Positions 8,163-16,044 of a stretch of 64,000 nt of DNA are shown in pieces (the first letter of the stretch is position 1; each line of letters begins with the position of its first letter). The stretch lies in assembly GCF_022869865.1 (NCBI RefSeq), contig NZ_CP094984.1, positions 2,418,001 through 2,482,000 of the forward strand, given 5' to 3'. This DNA comes from Arthrobacter zhangbolii (GTDB lineage: Bacteria > Actinomycetota > Actinomycetes > Actinomycetales > Micrococcaceae). Under the pieces are notes generated by a model. It had not been told where the DNA came from. It was given only the letters and a program-made list of their open reading frames with translations, and did not search any database. The translations under genes were made by a program, and so were the position numbers.

Positions 8163-8741
8163 ATGAAGACCATGAATATCAAGGAAGAGCTGGCACGGAC
8201 ATCCGTGGAGCTCTTCGCGCGGCAGGGCTACGCCAAAACCAGTGTCCAGCAAATCGTGGATGCAGCCGGCGTGACCAAAGGGGCGCTCTATCACTACTTC
8301 AATTCCAAGGATGACCTGCTCTTCGACATCTATGACCGCATCCTGACCCTCCAGCACGAGCACCTTACCGAGATCATCAGCCGCGGATTGCCGGCAGCCG
8401 AAACCATGCGCCTGGTCTGCGAGGACCTGGTCAGCACGTCCATTGACTGGATCCGGGAAGGGACGGTGTTCTTCCGCTCCCAGCACATGCTCAGCGAAGA
8501 CCGGCTCGAAGAGGTGCAGCGCAGACGGCGCGAGTTCAACAAGGCGTTCACCGGCATCCTGGTCCGTGGCCAGGAAGACGGGGTGTTCCGCACCGATATC
8601 CCCATTCCGGTCCTCGCAGCGAATTTCTTCTCCGATCCGCACTACCTCTCCTACTGGTACTCCCCCGGAGGGGCCATCAGCCGCGAGGCAGTGGCGGCGC
8701 AGTTGACCGACCTCTACCTGGCGGGACTGCAGGCGAAGTAA
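8163..8741 (+). CDS. TetR/AcrR-family transcriptional regulator
   Basis: 192 aa. The N-terminal helix-turn-helix reads ELFARQGYAKTSVQQIVDAAGVTKGALYHYFNSKDDLLFDIYD, a near-consensus TetR DNA-binding domain. The ligand domain has the helical pattern seen in TetR proteins that sense acyl-CoA or related hydrophobic ligands (KstR2-like), but this is inference. The frame is open further upstream, but family length fixes the start near 8163 or the second ATG at 8172. A palindrome 47 bp upstream suggests autoregulation. The same palindrome at the 5' end of the downstream ABC operon and before the SDR-MaoC operon suggests it represses all three. Confidence 0.92.
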   Translation: MKTMNIKEELARTSVELFARQGYAKTSVQQIVDAAGVTKGALYHYFNSKDDLLFDIYDRILTLQHEHLTEIISRGLPAAETMRLVCEDLVSTSIDWIREGTVFFRSQHMLSEDRLEEVQRRRREFNKAFTGILVRGQEDGVFRTDIPIPVLAANFFSDPHYLSYWYSPGGAISREAVAAQLTDLYLAGLQAK

Positions 8742-8753
8742 CCCCAGCCCGCC

Positions 8754-8937
8754 CAGCACCACGGCACCACGGCACCACCGGCACCACCGCACCACGGCAC
8801 CACCGCAAAACCAGCACCACCGCACCTCCGGCACCACCGCAAAACCGGCACCACGGCACCACCGCAATACCGCATTACGGGCACCACGGCACCACCGGCA
8901 CCACCGCACCTCCCTCAGCACCGCAGCACCGCAGCAC
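8754..8937. repeat. GCACCACCG-type low-complexity tandem repeats
   Basis: About 180 bp of imperfect GCACCAC(C/G)G units between the TetR stop and the ABC operon. A larger unit, GGCACCACCGCAAAACC, occurs twice (8808-8812 region and 8829-8846), and GCACCACCGCACCTCC recurs near 8815 and 8899. Strongly strand-asymmetric: C-rich on the plus strand. No gene seen. Confidence 0.85.
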
Positions 8938-8995
8938 ACGCGCCACCCGAGCACGGAAAAGCACGCAAGGTAAGAGCAGAGACGATGGAGTACTC

Positions 8996-9781
8996 ATGCA
9001 GGAGCAACATACCGACCGGTCGGAACCACCCCGCCTCCGGTTGGACAACATCACCGTCCGGTTCGGCGGGCTGACCGCCCTGGACTCGGTGTCCCTGGAC
9101 ATTCCCGCCGGCCGGATCATAGGCGTCATGGGCCCCAACGGCGCCGGAAAGACCACGCTTTTCAACGTGATTTGCGGCGTCTTTCCCCCCAGCGGAGGCA
9201 GCCTGGAACTCGACGGGAGCGGGTTCACGCCCAAACCGCACCGCCTGACCCGCCACGGCGTAGCCCGCACGCTGCAGGGCCTGGGCCTGTTCCCGGGGCT
9301 TTCCGTCCGGCAGAACGTTGCCGCCGGGCTGGCTGCAACATCGCACCGCGGACTGGGGCTGCTGGCACTGCCGGGAGCCGTCCGGGACGAAAAACGCCTC
9401 GCCGTCCGCGCCATGGAAGCCCTGGACCTGCTCGGCGTCGCCGCATACGCCGACGCCCTGCCTGACACCCTGCCCTACGGCATCCGCAAGAAGGTGGCCC
9501 TGGCCCGTGCCCTCGTCTCCGAACCGAGGCTGCTGCTGCTCGATGAACCCGCCGGCGGACTGGGCCACGAAGACATCGAGGAACTCGCCAACATCATCCG
9601 CACCGTGCCGGGTGACGGATGCTCGGTTGTCCTGGTGGAACACCATGTGGACCTGGTGATGGCAGTCTGTGACCGCATTGCCGTCCTGGACTTCGGCCGA
9701 CTGATCGCCGAGGGGACACCGGCGGAGATCGGTGCCGACCCCGCCGTCGCGGATGCCTACCTGGGAGTTGAGGTGGCATGA
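8996..9781 (+). CDS. Branched-chain amino acid-type ABC transporter ATPase, LivG-like
   Basis: 261 aa. Walker A GPNGAGKTTLF, the LivG-type signature YGIRKKVALARALV in place of LSGGQ, Walker B LLLLDEPAGGL and switch EHH. The ATG has GGAG 5 nt upstream. The putative TetR operator (9009-9026) lies within codons 5-11, so repressor binding would sit just inside the coding region. It is the first of five overlapping genes that encode a complete HAAT-type importer. LivG-like importers take up branched-chain amino acids but also aromatic acids, urea or short fatty acids; the linked SDR-MaoC pair points to an acyl or acid substrate rather than an amino acid. Confidence 0.92.
   Translation: MQEQHTDRSEPPRLRLDNITVRFGGLTALDSVSLDIPAGRIIGVMGPNGAGKTTLFNVICGVFPPSGGSLELDGSGFTPKPHRLTRHGVARTLQGLGLFPGLSVRQNVAAGLAATSHRGLGLLALPGAVRDEKRLAVRAMEALDLLGVAAYADALPDTLPYGIRKKVALARALVSEPRLLLLDEPAGGLGHEDIEELANIIRTVPGDGCSVVLVEHHVDLVMAVCDRIAVLDFGRLIAEGTPAEIGADPAVADAYLGVEVA
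9009..9026. promoter_or_regulatory. Putative TetR operator, site 2 (ABC operon)
   Basis: ATACCGACCGGTCGGAAC; the first 15 bases match the 18-bp palindrome consensus exactly. It overlaps codons 5-11 of the LivG-like gene. Confidence 0.65.
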
Positions 9782-10497
9782 GCGGCGGACTGGTCCTGGC
9801 GGATATCAGCGCCGGCTACGGTGCCGTCCAGGTGCTGCACGGCATCAACCTGAATGTGGAGGACGGCTCCATCACCGCCGTCGTGGGGGCCAACGGGGCA
9901 GGGAAAACCACCCTGCTGCGCACCATCACCGGCCAGGTGCGCCCCACCGCAGGCACTATCCGCCTCGGCAACGGTGCAGACCTCAGCCGTGTCCCGGTCG
10001 AGGACATGGTCCGCCACGGTGTGGCACTGGTTCCGGAGGGCCGCGGGGTCATTACGGAACTGACCGTGGAGGAGAACCTGCGTCTGGGCGGCCTGTGGCG
10101 CCAGGACCGCAAGGCGGCAACTGCCGTGCTCGCGGACATGTACGACCTGTTTGAACCGCTGGCCCGCCGTCGGAAGGCAGCCGGACACCAGCTCTCCGGC
10201 GGCGAGCGCCAGATGCTTGCGCTCGGCCGGGCGCTGATGGCTGCCCCGTCGCTGCTCCTGCTGGATGAGCCCTCCCTGGGGCTTGCCCCCAAAGTCACCG
10301 CCCAGATCCTGGGCATGCTGCGCCGCCTCCGGGACGATACCGGACTGACCGTCCTGCTTATTGAACAGAACGTCCGCAGCGCGCTCGCCGTCGCCGACCA
10401 CGGTGTTGTCCTCAACCTGGGCCGGGTAGTCGCCTCCCGGCCTGCCGCCGAACTGGCCGGGGACACCGACCTCCGCCACACCTACCTGGGGTTCTAA
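9778..10497 (+). CDS. Branched-chain amino acid-type ABC transporter ATPase, LivF-like
   Basis: 239 aa. Walker A GANGAGKTTLLRTI, signature LSGGERQMLALGRAL, Walker B LLLLDEPSLGLAP, and VPEGRGVI typical of LivF. Overlaps the LivG-like gene by ATGA and the permease gene by TAATG. It forms the second nucleotide-binding subunit of the importer. Confidence 0.93.
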   Translation: MSGGLVLADISAGYGAVQVLHGINLNVEDGSITAVVGANGAGKTTLLRTITGQVRPTAGTIRLGNGADLSRVPVEDMVRHGVALVPEGRGVITELTVEENLRLGGLWRQDRKAATAVLADMYDLFEPLARRRKAAGHQLSGGERQMLALGRALMAAPSLLLLDEPSLGLAPKVTAQILGMLRRLRDDTGLTVLLIEQNVRSALAVADHGVVLNLGRVVASRPAAELAGDTDLRHTYLGF

Positions 10498-11375
10498 TGG
10501 ACAGATTCCTTTTTCTCACCTTTGACGGGCTCGCACGCGGTGCCGTGCTGGCAGCCTTCGCGCTCTCCCTGGTCCTCATCTGGCGTGCGGCGCGGATAGT
10601 GAACTTCGCCCAGGGCGCCATGGCAGTGGCGGCAACGTACATTGCCTTCACCGTCACCGCACTGACCGGCAACTACTGGGCCGGGCTGGCCGCCGCGCTC
10701 GCCGCGGGTTTCCTCATCGGCGCCATAGTGGAACGCGGAGTCATGCGCTTCGTGGGCAACACCTCCCCGCTGAATCCCGTAATCGCGGGGCTGGGACTGC
10801 TGATGCTGATCCAGGCGGTCCTGGGCATGATCTTCGGAAACAGCTACCGAACCATGGTGACCCCGTTCAGCTCCAATCCGGTGGAAATCTTCGGCATCAC
10901 CGCCGTCTCCTCCTATGACCTCTTCGTCTTCGCCTGCATCGCCGTACTCGTAGGCGGACTGGTACTGCTGTTCACCAGGACCCCGCTCGGCCTGCGGCTG
11001 CGCGCCTCAGCCTTCGCTCCGGATCTCGCCCGGCTGCTGGGGGTGCGCACGTCCCGGATGCTGACGCTGGGCTGGGCCATGTCCTCGGCCCTGGGCGCCC
11101 TTGCCGCCCTGCTGGTCATCCCCACCGAACTGGGCCTGAACCCCCATGCCGCGGACACGGTGTTTGTCTACGCCTTCACCGTTGCGGTGATCGGCGGGCT
11201 GGATTCACCGGCCGGGGCCGTGCTGGGCGGGCTCGCCGTCGGCGTGCTGCTCAGCTGGGTCAGCGGCTATCTGGGCGCCACCCTGGCTCCCGTGGCCATC
11301 CTTGTACTCCTCCTGGCCGTGCTGCTGATCCGGCCCGGCGGCATCTTTTCCATGACGAAGGAGCGAACAGTATGA
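10497..11375 (+). CDS. Branched-chain amino acid-type ABC permease, LivH-like
   Basis: 292 aa with about eight membrane segments. The N-terminal SLVLIWRAARIVNFAQGAMA is the LivH hallmark (normally NFA/H-QG), and TVAVIGGLDSPAGAVLGGLAVGV is the conserved C-terminal loop. Start overlaps the preceding stop (TAATG 10495-10499) and the stop overlaps the LivM-like ATG. Confidence 0.92.
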   Translation: MDRFLFLTFDGLARGAVLAAFALSLVLIWRAARIVNFAQGAMAVAATYIAFTVTALTGNYWAGLAAALAAGFLIGAIVERGVMRFVGNTSPLNPVIAGLGLLMLIQAVLGMIFGNSYRTMVTPFSSNPVEIFGITAVSSYDLFVFACIAVLVGGLVLLFTRTPLGLRLRASAFAPDLARLLGVRTSRMLTLGWAMSSALGALAALLVIPTELGLNPHAADTVFVYAFTVAVIGGLDSPAGAVLGGLAVGVLLSWVSGYLGATLAPVAILVLLLAVLLIRPGGIFSMTKERTV

Positions 11376-12511
11376 GCGTCCCCAAACGGTATCTGTTTGC
11401 CGCCGTCATTGCTGCCGGGCTGATCGGGCTGACGTTCGTCATACCGTCCTTCACCTCCTACCAGCTGGCCACCGTCTGCGCCTACCTGTGCGGAATCGCC
11501 GGCCTCACCCTGCTTACCGGCGCCGGCGGACAGCTCTCCCTCGGGCAGGCGGCACTGATGGCAGCGGGCGCCTACAGTTACGCGCTGAGCGCCAACACGA
11601 TGTCCGACGCCGGCGTGGAAGGCCCGCTGCTGCTGGTCCTTCCGTTGCTGGCCGCGGTGCTGGGAGCAGCGCTGCTTGGCCTGGTGATCGGACTCGCCGC
11701 GGGGCGGTTGCACGGGCCTTATCTGGCCGGCTTCACCATGGCGCTGGTGGTGGCACTGCCCGCAGTGACCAGCACGTTCTCCGCCGTCCTCGGCGGCGAC
11801 CAGGGGCTGTGGATCACCGTGGAAAAGCGTCCGACGTCGCTGCGCGGCACCGTCTCCAATGAGGCGTGGCAGGCGTGGCTCGCCGTCATCTGCGCCGTAC
11901 TGGTTCTCACCGTGCTGGCAAACCTGCTGCATGGACGCTTCGGCCGGGAGCTGCGGGCAGTTCGGGACAATTCCGTGGCCGCAGCGCTCGCCGGGATCAA
12001 CCCGGCACGCACCAAGGTCACCGCCTTCGTGGTCAGTTCCGCAGCGGCAGGCATGGGCGGCGGCCTGCTGGCCTACACCACGCAGAGCGCCAGCCCCGGC
12101 GCGTACTCCCTGGTCTTCTCCCTCTTCCTGCTGATGGCCGCCGTCGTCGGCGGTATCGGTTCCCTGACCGGCGCGGTCTGGGGCGCCCTGCTCCTGGTGG
12201 CCCTGCCGCACCTGATCAGCAGTGCCACGGCGCGGCTGGCATTGCCTGCGGACCTGGCCCAACGGCTGGACGGCAACCTTTCCGTAGCCATCTTCGGACT
12301 GGTCCTCATCCTGGTGATCCTGCTTGCCCCGCAGGGCATCCAGGGCCTGCTCCTGAAACTTCGGCGCAGGCCCGGAGCCGGATCTGCCCGCTCGTCAGCC
12401 CCCTCATCAGCTCCGGCAGCCGCGGCCGCCGACCAGCTGCCTGCCCCGTCTCTTCCGCTATCCGACCGGCACCAGTCGGCGGAGCTACCCGCAACCCAGA
12501 AAGGTCAATGA
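11372..12511 (+). CDS. Branched-chain amino acid-type ABC permease, LivM-like
   Basis: 379 aa. Contains GIAGLTLLTGAGGQLSLGQAALMAAGAY, the LivM hallmark, and RAVRDNSVAAALAGIN plus AAVVGGIGSLTGAVWGALLL. About nine or ten membrane segments and an Ala/Pro/Ser-rich cytoplasmic tail of about 50 residues. Overlaps its neighbours by 4 bp on both sides. Confidence 0.92.
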   Translation: MSVPKRYLFAAVIAAGLIGLTFVIPSFTSYQLATVCAYLCGIAGLTLLTGAGGQLSLGQAALMAAGAYSYALSANTMSDAGVEGPLLLVLPLLAAVLGAALLGLVIGLAAGRLHGPYLAGFTMALVVALPAVTSTFSAVLGGDQGLWITVEKRPTSLRGTVSNEAWQAWLAVICAVLVLTVLANLLHGRFGRELRAVRDNSVAAALAGINPARTKVTAFVVSSAAAGMGGGLLAYTTQSASPGAYSLVFSLFLLMAAVVGGIGSLTGAVWGALLLVALPHLISSATARLALPADLAQRLDGNLSVAIFGLVLILVILLAPQGIQGLLLKLRRRPGAGSARSSAPSSAPAAAAADQLPAPSLPLSDRHQSAELPATQKGQ

Positions 12512-13788
12512 TGACTAGTTCTCCGCTCCGCATAGGTGCCGCTGTCCTGGCAGCTGCAGCCCTTGGTCTCGCCTCCTGCGCTTCACCGGAAGGAGGTTCC
12601 GACGCCGCAGCCGAAGACGTGCCGGGCATCACGGACACCACGGTCACCGTGGGTACCCACCAACCGCTGACCGGCCCTGCAGCCGCCGGCTATGCCACCA
12701 TCTCCCCCGCCACGAAGGCCTACTTCGACTATGTGAATGAAAACGGCGGGGTGAACGGCCGCACCATTGAATACATCGTCAAGGATGACGGCTACAACCC
12801 CGCCAACACGCAGACAGCCGTACGCGAAATGGTGCTCCAGGACGAAGTATTTGCCCTGGTGGGCGGGCTCGGCACGCCGCCGCACAGCGCCGTGCTCGAC
12901 TTCGTCAACGACAACGAGGTTCCGGATCTGTTTGTCGCATCCGGCAGTCCCACCTGGAACCAGCCCGAGGATTACCCGTACACCTACGGTTTTATGGTGG
13001 ACTACCCCACGGAATCCCGGATCCTGGCCACCCACGCCATGGAAGAGTTCCCGGATGCGACCTACTGCTTCTTTGGCCAGGATGACGACTTCGGCGAAGA
13101 GTTCCAGGCCGGGGTGGAATCCGTGGTCGGCGCCGACGGCCTGGCCAGCACCCAGGTCTACTCCACCGCCAACACCGACATTGCAGCCCAGATCAGCGCC
13201 ATGAAGGCAGCGGGCTGCGAGGTCAACTTCCTGGCCACGATCAACGGCTTCAGCGCGCAGGCAGTGGGCACGGCAGCAAAGCTGGACTACTTCCCGCAGT
13301 GGATGGCCTCCTCCGCCGGCGGCGATTTCAACACCCTCTCCGGCTACCTCGGCGAAAACACCAACGCACTGCTGCAGGGCTTTGTCAGTGCGAACTACCT
13401 TCCCGGCTACTCGGACACCGAGGACGAATGGACCGCAAAGTTCAAGGAGATCAACGAGGAATACAACGGCGGGGCCGCCTTTGACGGGAACACTATCTTT
13501 GGCATGTCCATCGGCTACCTGTTTGTCGAGGCGCTGAAGGAAGCAGGCGAGAACCCCACCCGCGAATCCCTGCTCGAGGCACTTGAATCCGGCAATGTCA
13601 CCGGTAACGGCCACACGCCGCTGGGATTCAGTGAGGACAGCCACCAGGGGTACACCGGCGCGATGCTGACCGAGGTGCAGGACGGCGTACAGTCCTATTT
13701 CGGCACTCCGTACGTGGTCTCCGGCGACGAGGTCACGGAGTACACCGAAGAGCGCCCGGCCATGCCGGCCGACGGGCTGCCGGAGTAG
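12508..13788 (+). CDS. Branched-chain amino acid-type ABC substrate-binding lipoprotein
   Basis: 426 aa from ATG 12508 (a second ATG follows at 12511). A short basic N-terminus, hydrophobic stretch and lipobox (LASC near residue 26) mark a lipoprotein. The body is a type I periplasmic-binding fold of the ANF/Liv-J class: VTVGTHQPLTGPAAAGY, then GGVNGRTIEYIVKDDGYNP, and a DDFGEEF second-lobe segment. It is the last gene of the operon, whereas the binding protein is often first. The ligand cannot be read from the sequence; the linked SDR-MaoC genes favour an organic acid or acyl compound. The reading frame is open far upstream, but the lipoprotein signal fixes the start. Confidence 0.92.
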   Translation: MMTSSPLRIGAAVLAAAALGLASCASPEGGSDAAAEDVPGITDTTVTVGTHQPLTGPAAAGYATISPATKAYFDYVNENGGVNGRTIEYIVKDDGYNPANTQTAVREMVLQDEVFALVGGLGTPPHSAVLDFVNDNEVPDLFVASGSPTWNQPEDYPYTYGFMVDYPTESRILATHAMEEFPDATYCFFGQDDDFGEEFQAGVESVVGADGLASTQVYSTANTDIAAQISAMKAAGCEVNFLATINGFSAQAVGTAAKLDYFPQWMASSAGGDFNTLSGYLGENTNALLQGFVSANYLPGYSDTEDEWTAKFKEINEEYNGGAAFDGNTIFGMSIGYLFVEALKEAGENPTRESLLEALESGNVTGNGHTPLGFSEDSHQGYTGAMLTEVQDGVQSYFGTPYVVSGDEVTEYTEERPAMPADGLPE

Positions 13789-13801
13789 GTCCGGGCTCAC
13801 A

Positions 13802-13873
13802 GTAGTTCCGGACCCACAGCGTAGTTGCGGACCCACAGCGTAGTTCCGGACCCACAGCGTAGTTCCGAACCAC
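13802..13873. repeat. 19-bp tandem repeat, about 3.8 copies
   Basis: Unit GTAGTTCCGGACCCACAGC at 13802-13820, 13821-13839 (one mismatch) and 13840-13858, then a partial diverged copy from 13859. It starts 13 bp after the binding-protein stop and runs directly into the terminator hairpin. No spacers, so not CRISPR. Confidence 0.92.
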
Positions 13874-13918
13874 AAACAGCCGGGGCCCGTCCAAACGGAC
13901 GGGCCCCGGCTGTTTGTG
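13871..13918. terminator. Bidirectional terminator between the ABC operon and the SDR-MaoC operon
   Basis: Perfect 22-bp stem (13871-13892 with 13897-13918) around the loop AAAC, with TTTGT/ACAAA at the ends. It sits between convergent stops at 13788 and 13953. Confidence 0.88.
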
Positions 13919-13952
13919 CTTCCTTCCGGTCCGCGGGACGGGAAGATTACTG

Positions 13953-14405
13953 CTAGCCCAGGACGTAGAGGGAAATGGACTCCGCCACGGCTGCCGGCTT
14001 GTCCACGCCCTCAATCTCGATGGTGACCAGCAGCTTCACCCGCACCCCCTGGGCCACGGGCTCCACGGAAGCGATCTCCGAATGTGCCCGGACCCGGCTT
14101 CCCACGGGTACGGGATGCGGGAAGCGTACCCGGTCCAGGCCGTAGTTCACGCCCATCACCATCCCGTCCACCCGGAAGCGGCCCGAGGCGAGCGCCGGCA
14201 GCAGTGCCAGGCTCAGGTAGCCGTGGGCTATCGGTCCGCCGAAGGGACCCTGTTTGGCGCGTTCCGGGTCAACATGGATCCACTGGTGGTCATCGGTGGC
14301 ATCGGCAAATTGGTTCACCCGTTCCTGGTCAATGGTGATCCAGTCGCTGGTTTCCGTCTGACCCACCGCAGCTTTGAGCTCCTCCACGGAGCTGAACCGG
14401 GCCAC
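13953..14405 (-). CDS. MaoC-family (R)-specific enoyl-CoA hydratase-like protein
   Basis: 150 aa. Hot-dog fold hydratase signature: DQERVNQFADATDDHQWIHVDPERA followed by GPFGGPIAHGYLSLAL, with the catalytic Asp/His pair in the DATDDHQWIH segment. Full length for single-domain MaoC hydratases, which hydrate 2-enoyl-CoA to (R)-3-hydroxyacyl-CoA. It starts 2 nt after the SDR stop, so both are one operon. The partner SDR could oxidise the hydroxyacyl product. Confidence 0.9.
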   Translation of the reverse strand: MARFSSVEELKAAVGQTETSDWITIDQERVNQFADATDDHQWIHVDPERAKQGPFGGPIAHGYLSLALLPALASGRFRVDGMVMGVNYGLDRVRFPHPVPVGSRVRAHSEIASVEPVAQGVRVKLLVTIEIEGVDKPAAVAESISLYVLG

Positions 14406-14407
14406 CG

Positions 14408-15181
14408 CTAGGCCTTCGGTCCGCCGGCGACGTAAAGGACCTGGCCGGAGACAAAGGAGGCATCATCCCGTGCGAAGAAGGATGCTGCCGCAGCAATGTC
14501 CTCCGGTTTGCCCGGCCGGCCCACCGGGATCTCCTTGGCAGCGTGCGCCACGAAATCCTCAAACGGCACGCCTATCCGCTCCGCCGTCGCCCGCGTCATG
14601 TCGGTTTCAATGAAGCCGGGTGCAATGGCATTGACCGTGACGTTGTACCGGCCCAGTTCTATCGCCAGGGTCTTGGTGAATCCCTGGATGCCCGCCTTGG
14701 CGGCGGCATAGTTCGCCTGCCCCCGGTTGCCCAGGGCCGAGGTGGAGGAAAGGTTGATGATGCGTCCCCATTCCTCCTTCACCTGATGTGCCTGCACCGC
14801 CCGGCTCATCAGGAACGCCCCGCGCAGATGGACACCCATCACGGCATCCCAGTCCGTCTCGCTCATCTTGAACAGCAGGTTGTCCCGGAGGATCCCGGCA
14901 TTGTTGACCAGGATGGTGGGCGGACCCAGCTCCGCGGCGATCCGCTCCACCGCCTGTTCGACGGCGGCTGCATCGGAAACGTCGGCGCCGATGCCGAGCG
15001 CCGTGCCTCCGGCCGCGCGGATGGCCTCGACGGTCCGCTCCGTATCCTGCTCCCGCAGGTCGATGACGGCGACGGCGTTTCCGTCAGCGGCAAGCCGCAT
15101 GGCGACGGCGGCACCGATCCCCCGTCCGGCACCCGTCACAACGGCTACACGGCGGATGGTGCTGTTTGGTGTTTCAGACAT
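14408..15181 (-). CDS. SDR-family oxidoreductase, FabG/3-hydroxyacyl-CoA dehydrogenase-like
   Basis: 257 aa. Classical SDR: TGAGRGIGAAVAMRLA (nucleotide binding), NNAG (about 90), catalytic Ser in LSSTSALGN and YAAAK (Tyr-xxx-Lys). The frame continues upstream, but ATG 15179-15181 has AGGAGAG directly before it and gives family length. First gene of the SDR-MaoC operon. The palindrome at 15254-15271, 73 bp upstream, matches the TetR operators of the ABC operon, linking this pair to the importer. FabG-like sequence alone does not separate a biosynthetic from a catabolic role; the context favours catabolism. Confidence 0.9.
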   Translation of the reverse strand: MSETPNSTIRRVAVVTGAGRGIGAAVAMRLAADGNAVAVIDLREQDTERTVEAIRAAGGTALGIGADVSDAAAVEQAVERIAAELGPPTILVNNAGILRDNLLFKMSETDWDAVMGVHLRGAFLMSRAVQAHQVKEEWGRIINLSSTSALGNRGQANYAAAKAGIQGFTKTLAIELGRYNVTVNAIAPGFIETDMTRATAERIGVPFEDFVAHAAKEIPVGRPGKPEDIAAAASFFARDDASFVSGQVLYVAGGPKA

Positions 15182-15253
15182 GGCTCTCCTAGGTTGCCGC
15201 CCGTGCGTCGGTGCACGGGCCGGCGTGGCAGGTCTGGCAGTGTGGGGCCGACA

Positions 15254-15271
15254 ATACCGACCAGACGGTAT
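15254..15271. promoter_or_regulatory. Putative TetR operator, site 3 (SDR-MaoC operon)
   Basis: ATACCGACCAGACGGTAT, an inverted repeat with arms ATACCG/CGGTAT. It lies 73 bp before the SDR start on the minus strand and matches the sites at 8098 and 9009. Confidence 0.7.
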
Positions 15272-15333
15272 GCAGCGCAATGGTTGGCAGCAGCGCAAAA
15301 GTGCGTGTCCGCTGCCGCGCCTGCGCCGGAGCG

Positions 15334-15957
15334 CTACCGCAGCCCGTGGGCGTACAGGTCGCGCAGCAGCGCGATCTCGGCCAGATGGTGGATCATTTCC
15401 CGGTTGATATGCAGCACCAGCGCGGACATGGGAGCCTCGGCCCAGCTGCCCTCCGCCTCACCGGCCGGCGCGTCCAGTTCCTCGGGACTCAGCGCCAGCA
15501 CCCCGCTGATCCAGTGGCTGTAATAGGCGTCCAGCAGTTCCAAGGCGCCGTCAGCAGTGCCGGGGTAGTCGAAATCCTGATAGCTCACCGGCGGGCCGCC
15601 GAAGTGGGTGGCATTCCGCATGCCCAGGACACCCACAAGGAGATGGGCCAGCCGCCACGCGATGGTGGTCACCGGAGCGGGGTCGGGTTCGGGAAACGCA
15701 AAGTCGATGGTGTAGTCCCCCGCACCGCCCTGTACCGGAGCATTGCCCGTGCCCCGCGGATGCACGTTCCAGCAGCCGGGCACCGGTTCCCAAAAGTACT
15801 CGGCGTCCGTGAGCCCGGCCAGCCGCGGCCTCGCCTGGCTGTCCCAGTGCCAGGTGAGCTGCTCGGCAAGTGCCGCCGCCGGTTCCTGCAACCCGGGGCC
15901 GGTCCGCGGCTGGTGATCGTGCTGGTGTTCCTGCTGTTCCTGCTGTTCCTGCGTCAT
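15334..15957 (-). CDS. DinB-superfamily protein
   Basis: 207 aa from ATG 15955-15957, which has AAAGG 8 nt upstream; a GTG at 15966 lacks spacing. A Gln/His-rich N-terminus (QEQQEQQEHQHDHQ) precedes a four-helix DinB-like domain (TIAWRLAHLLVGVLGMRNATHF; LVLHINREMIHHLAEIALLRDLY), with His residues at positions used for metal binding in this superfamily. DinB proteins often act as thiol-dependent transferases or are stress-induced with unknown roles. Divergent from a WYL regulator, a pairing that suggests control by it. Confidence 0.82.
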   Translation of the reverse strand: MTQEQQEQQEHQHDHQPRTGPGLQEPAAALAEQLTWHWDSQARPRLAGLTDAEYFWEPVPGCWNVHPRGTGNAPVQGGAGDYTIDFAFPEPDPAPVTTIAWRLAHLLVGVLGMRNATHFGGPPVSYQDFDYPGTADGALELLDAYYSHWISGVLALSPEELDAPAGEAEGSWAEAPMSALVLHINREMIHHLAEIALLRDLYAHGLR

Positions 15958-16032
15958 GGCTGACACCTTTCGATAGGGGAATTTACCCAGCGTAAAAAGA
16001 AATCAGGACAGCTTTTGACCTCAATCCGGCGT

Positions 16033-16043
16033 AACTTGAAGTT
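16033..16043. promoter_or_regulatory. Palindrome before the WYL regulator gene
   Basis: AACTTGAAGTT, an 11-bp perfect inverted repeat ending 1 bp before the ATG at 16045, in the 87-bp gap between the divergent dinB-like and WYL genes. A possible operator; the length is short enough for chance. Confidence 0.35.
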
Positions 16044-16044
16044 C

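Noticed and set aside
8998-9470. Antisense frames over livG starting in the GCACCACCG repeats
   Set aside because: Trp/Cys/Gly-rich translation of a simple repeat, no ribosome-binding site.
13802-13873. CRISPR-like repeats
   Set aside because: The 19-bp units are directly adjacent without spacers, and no cas genes are present.
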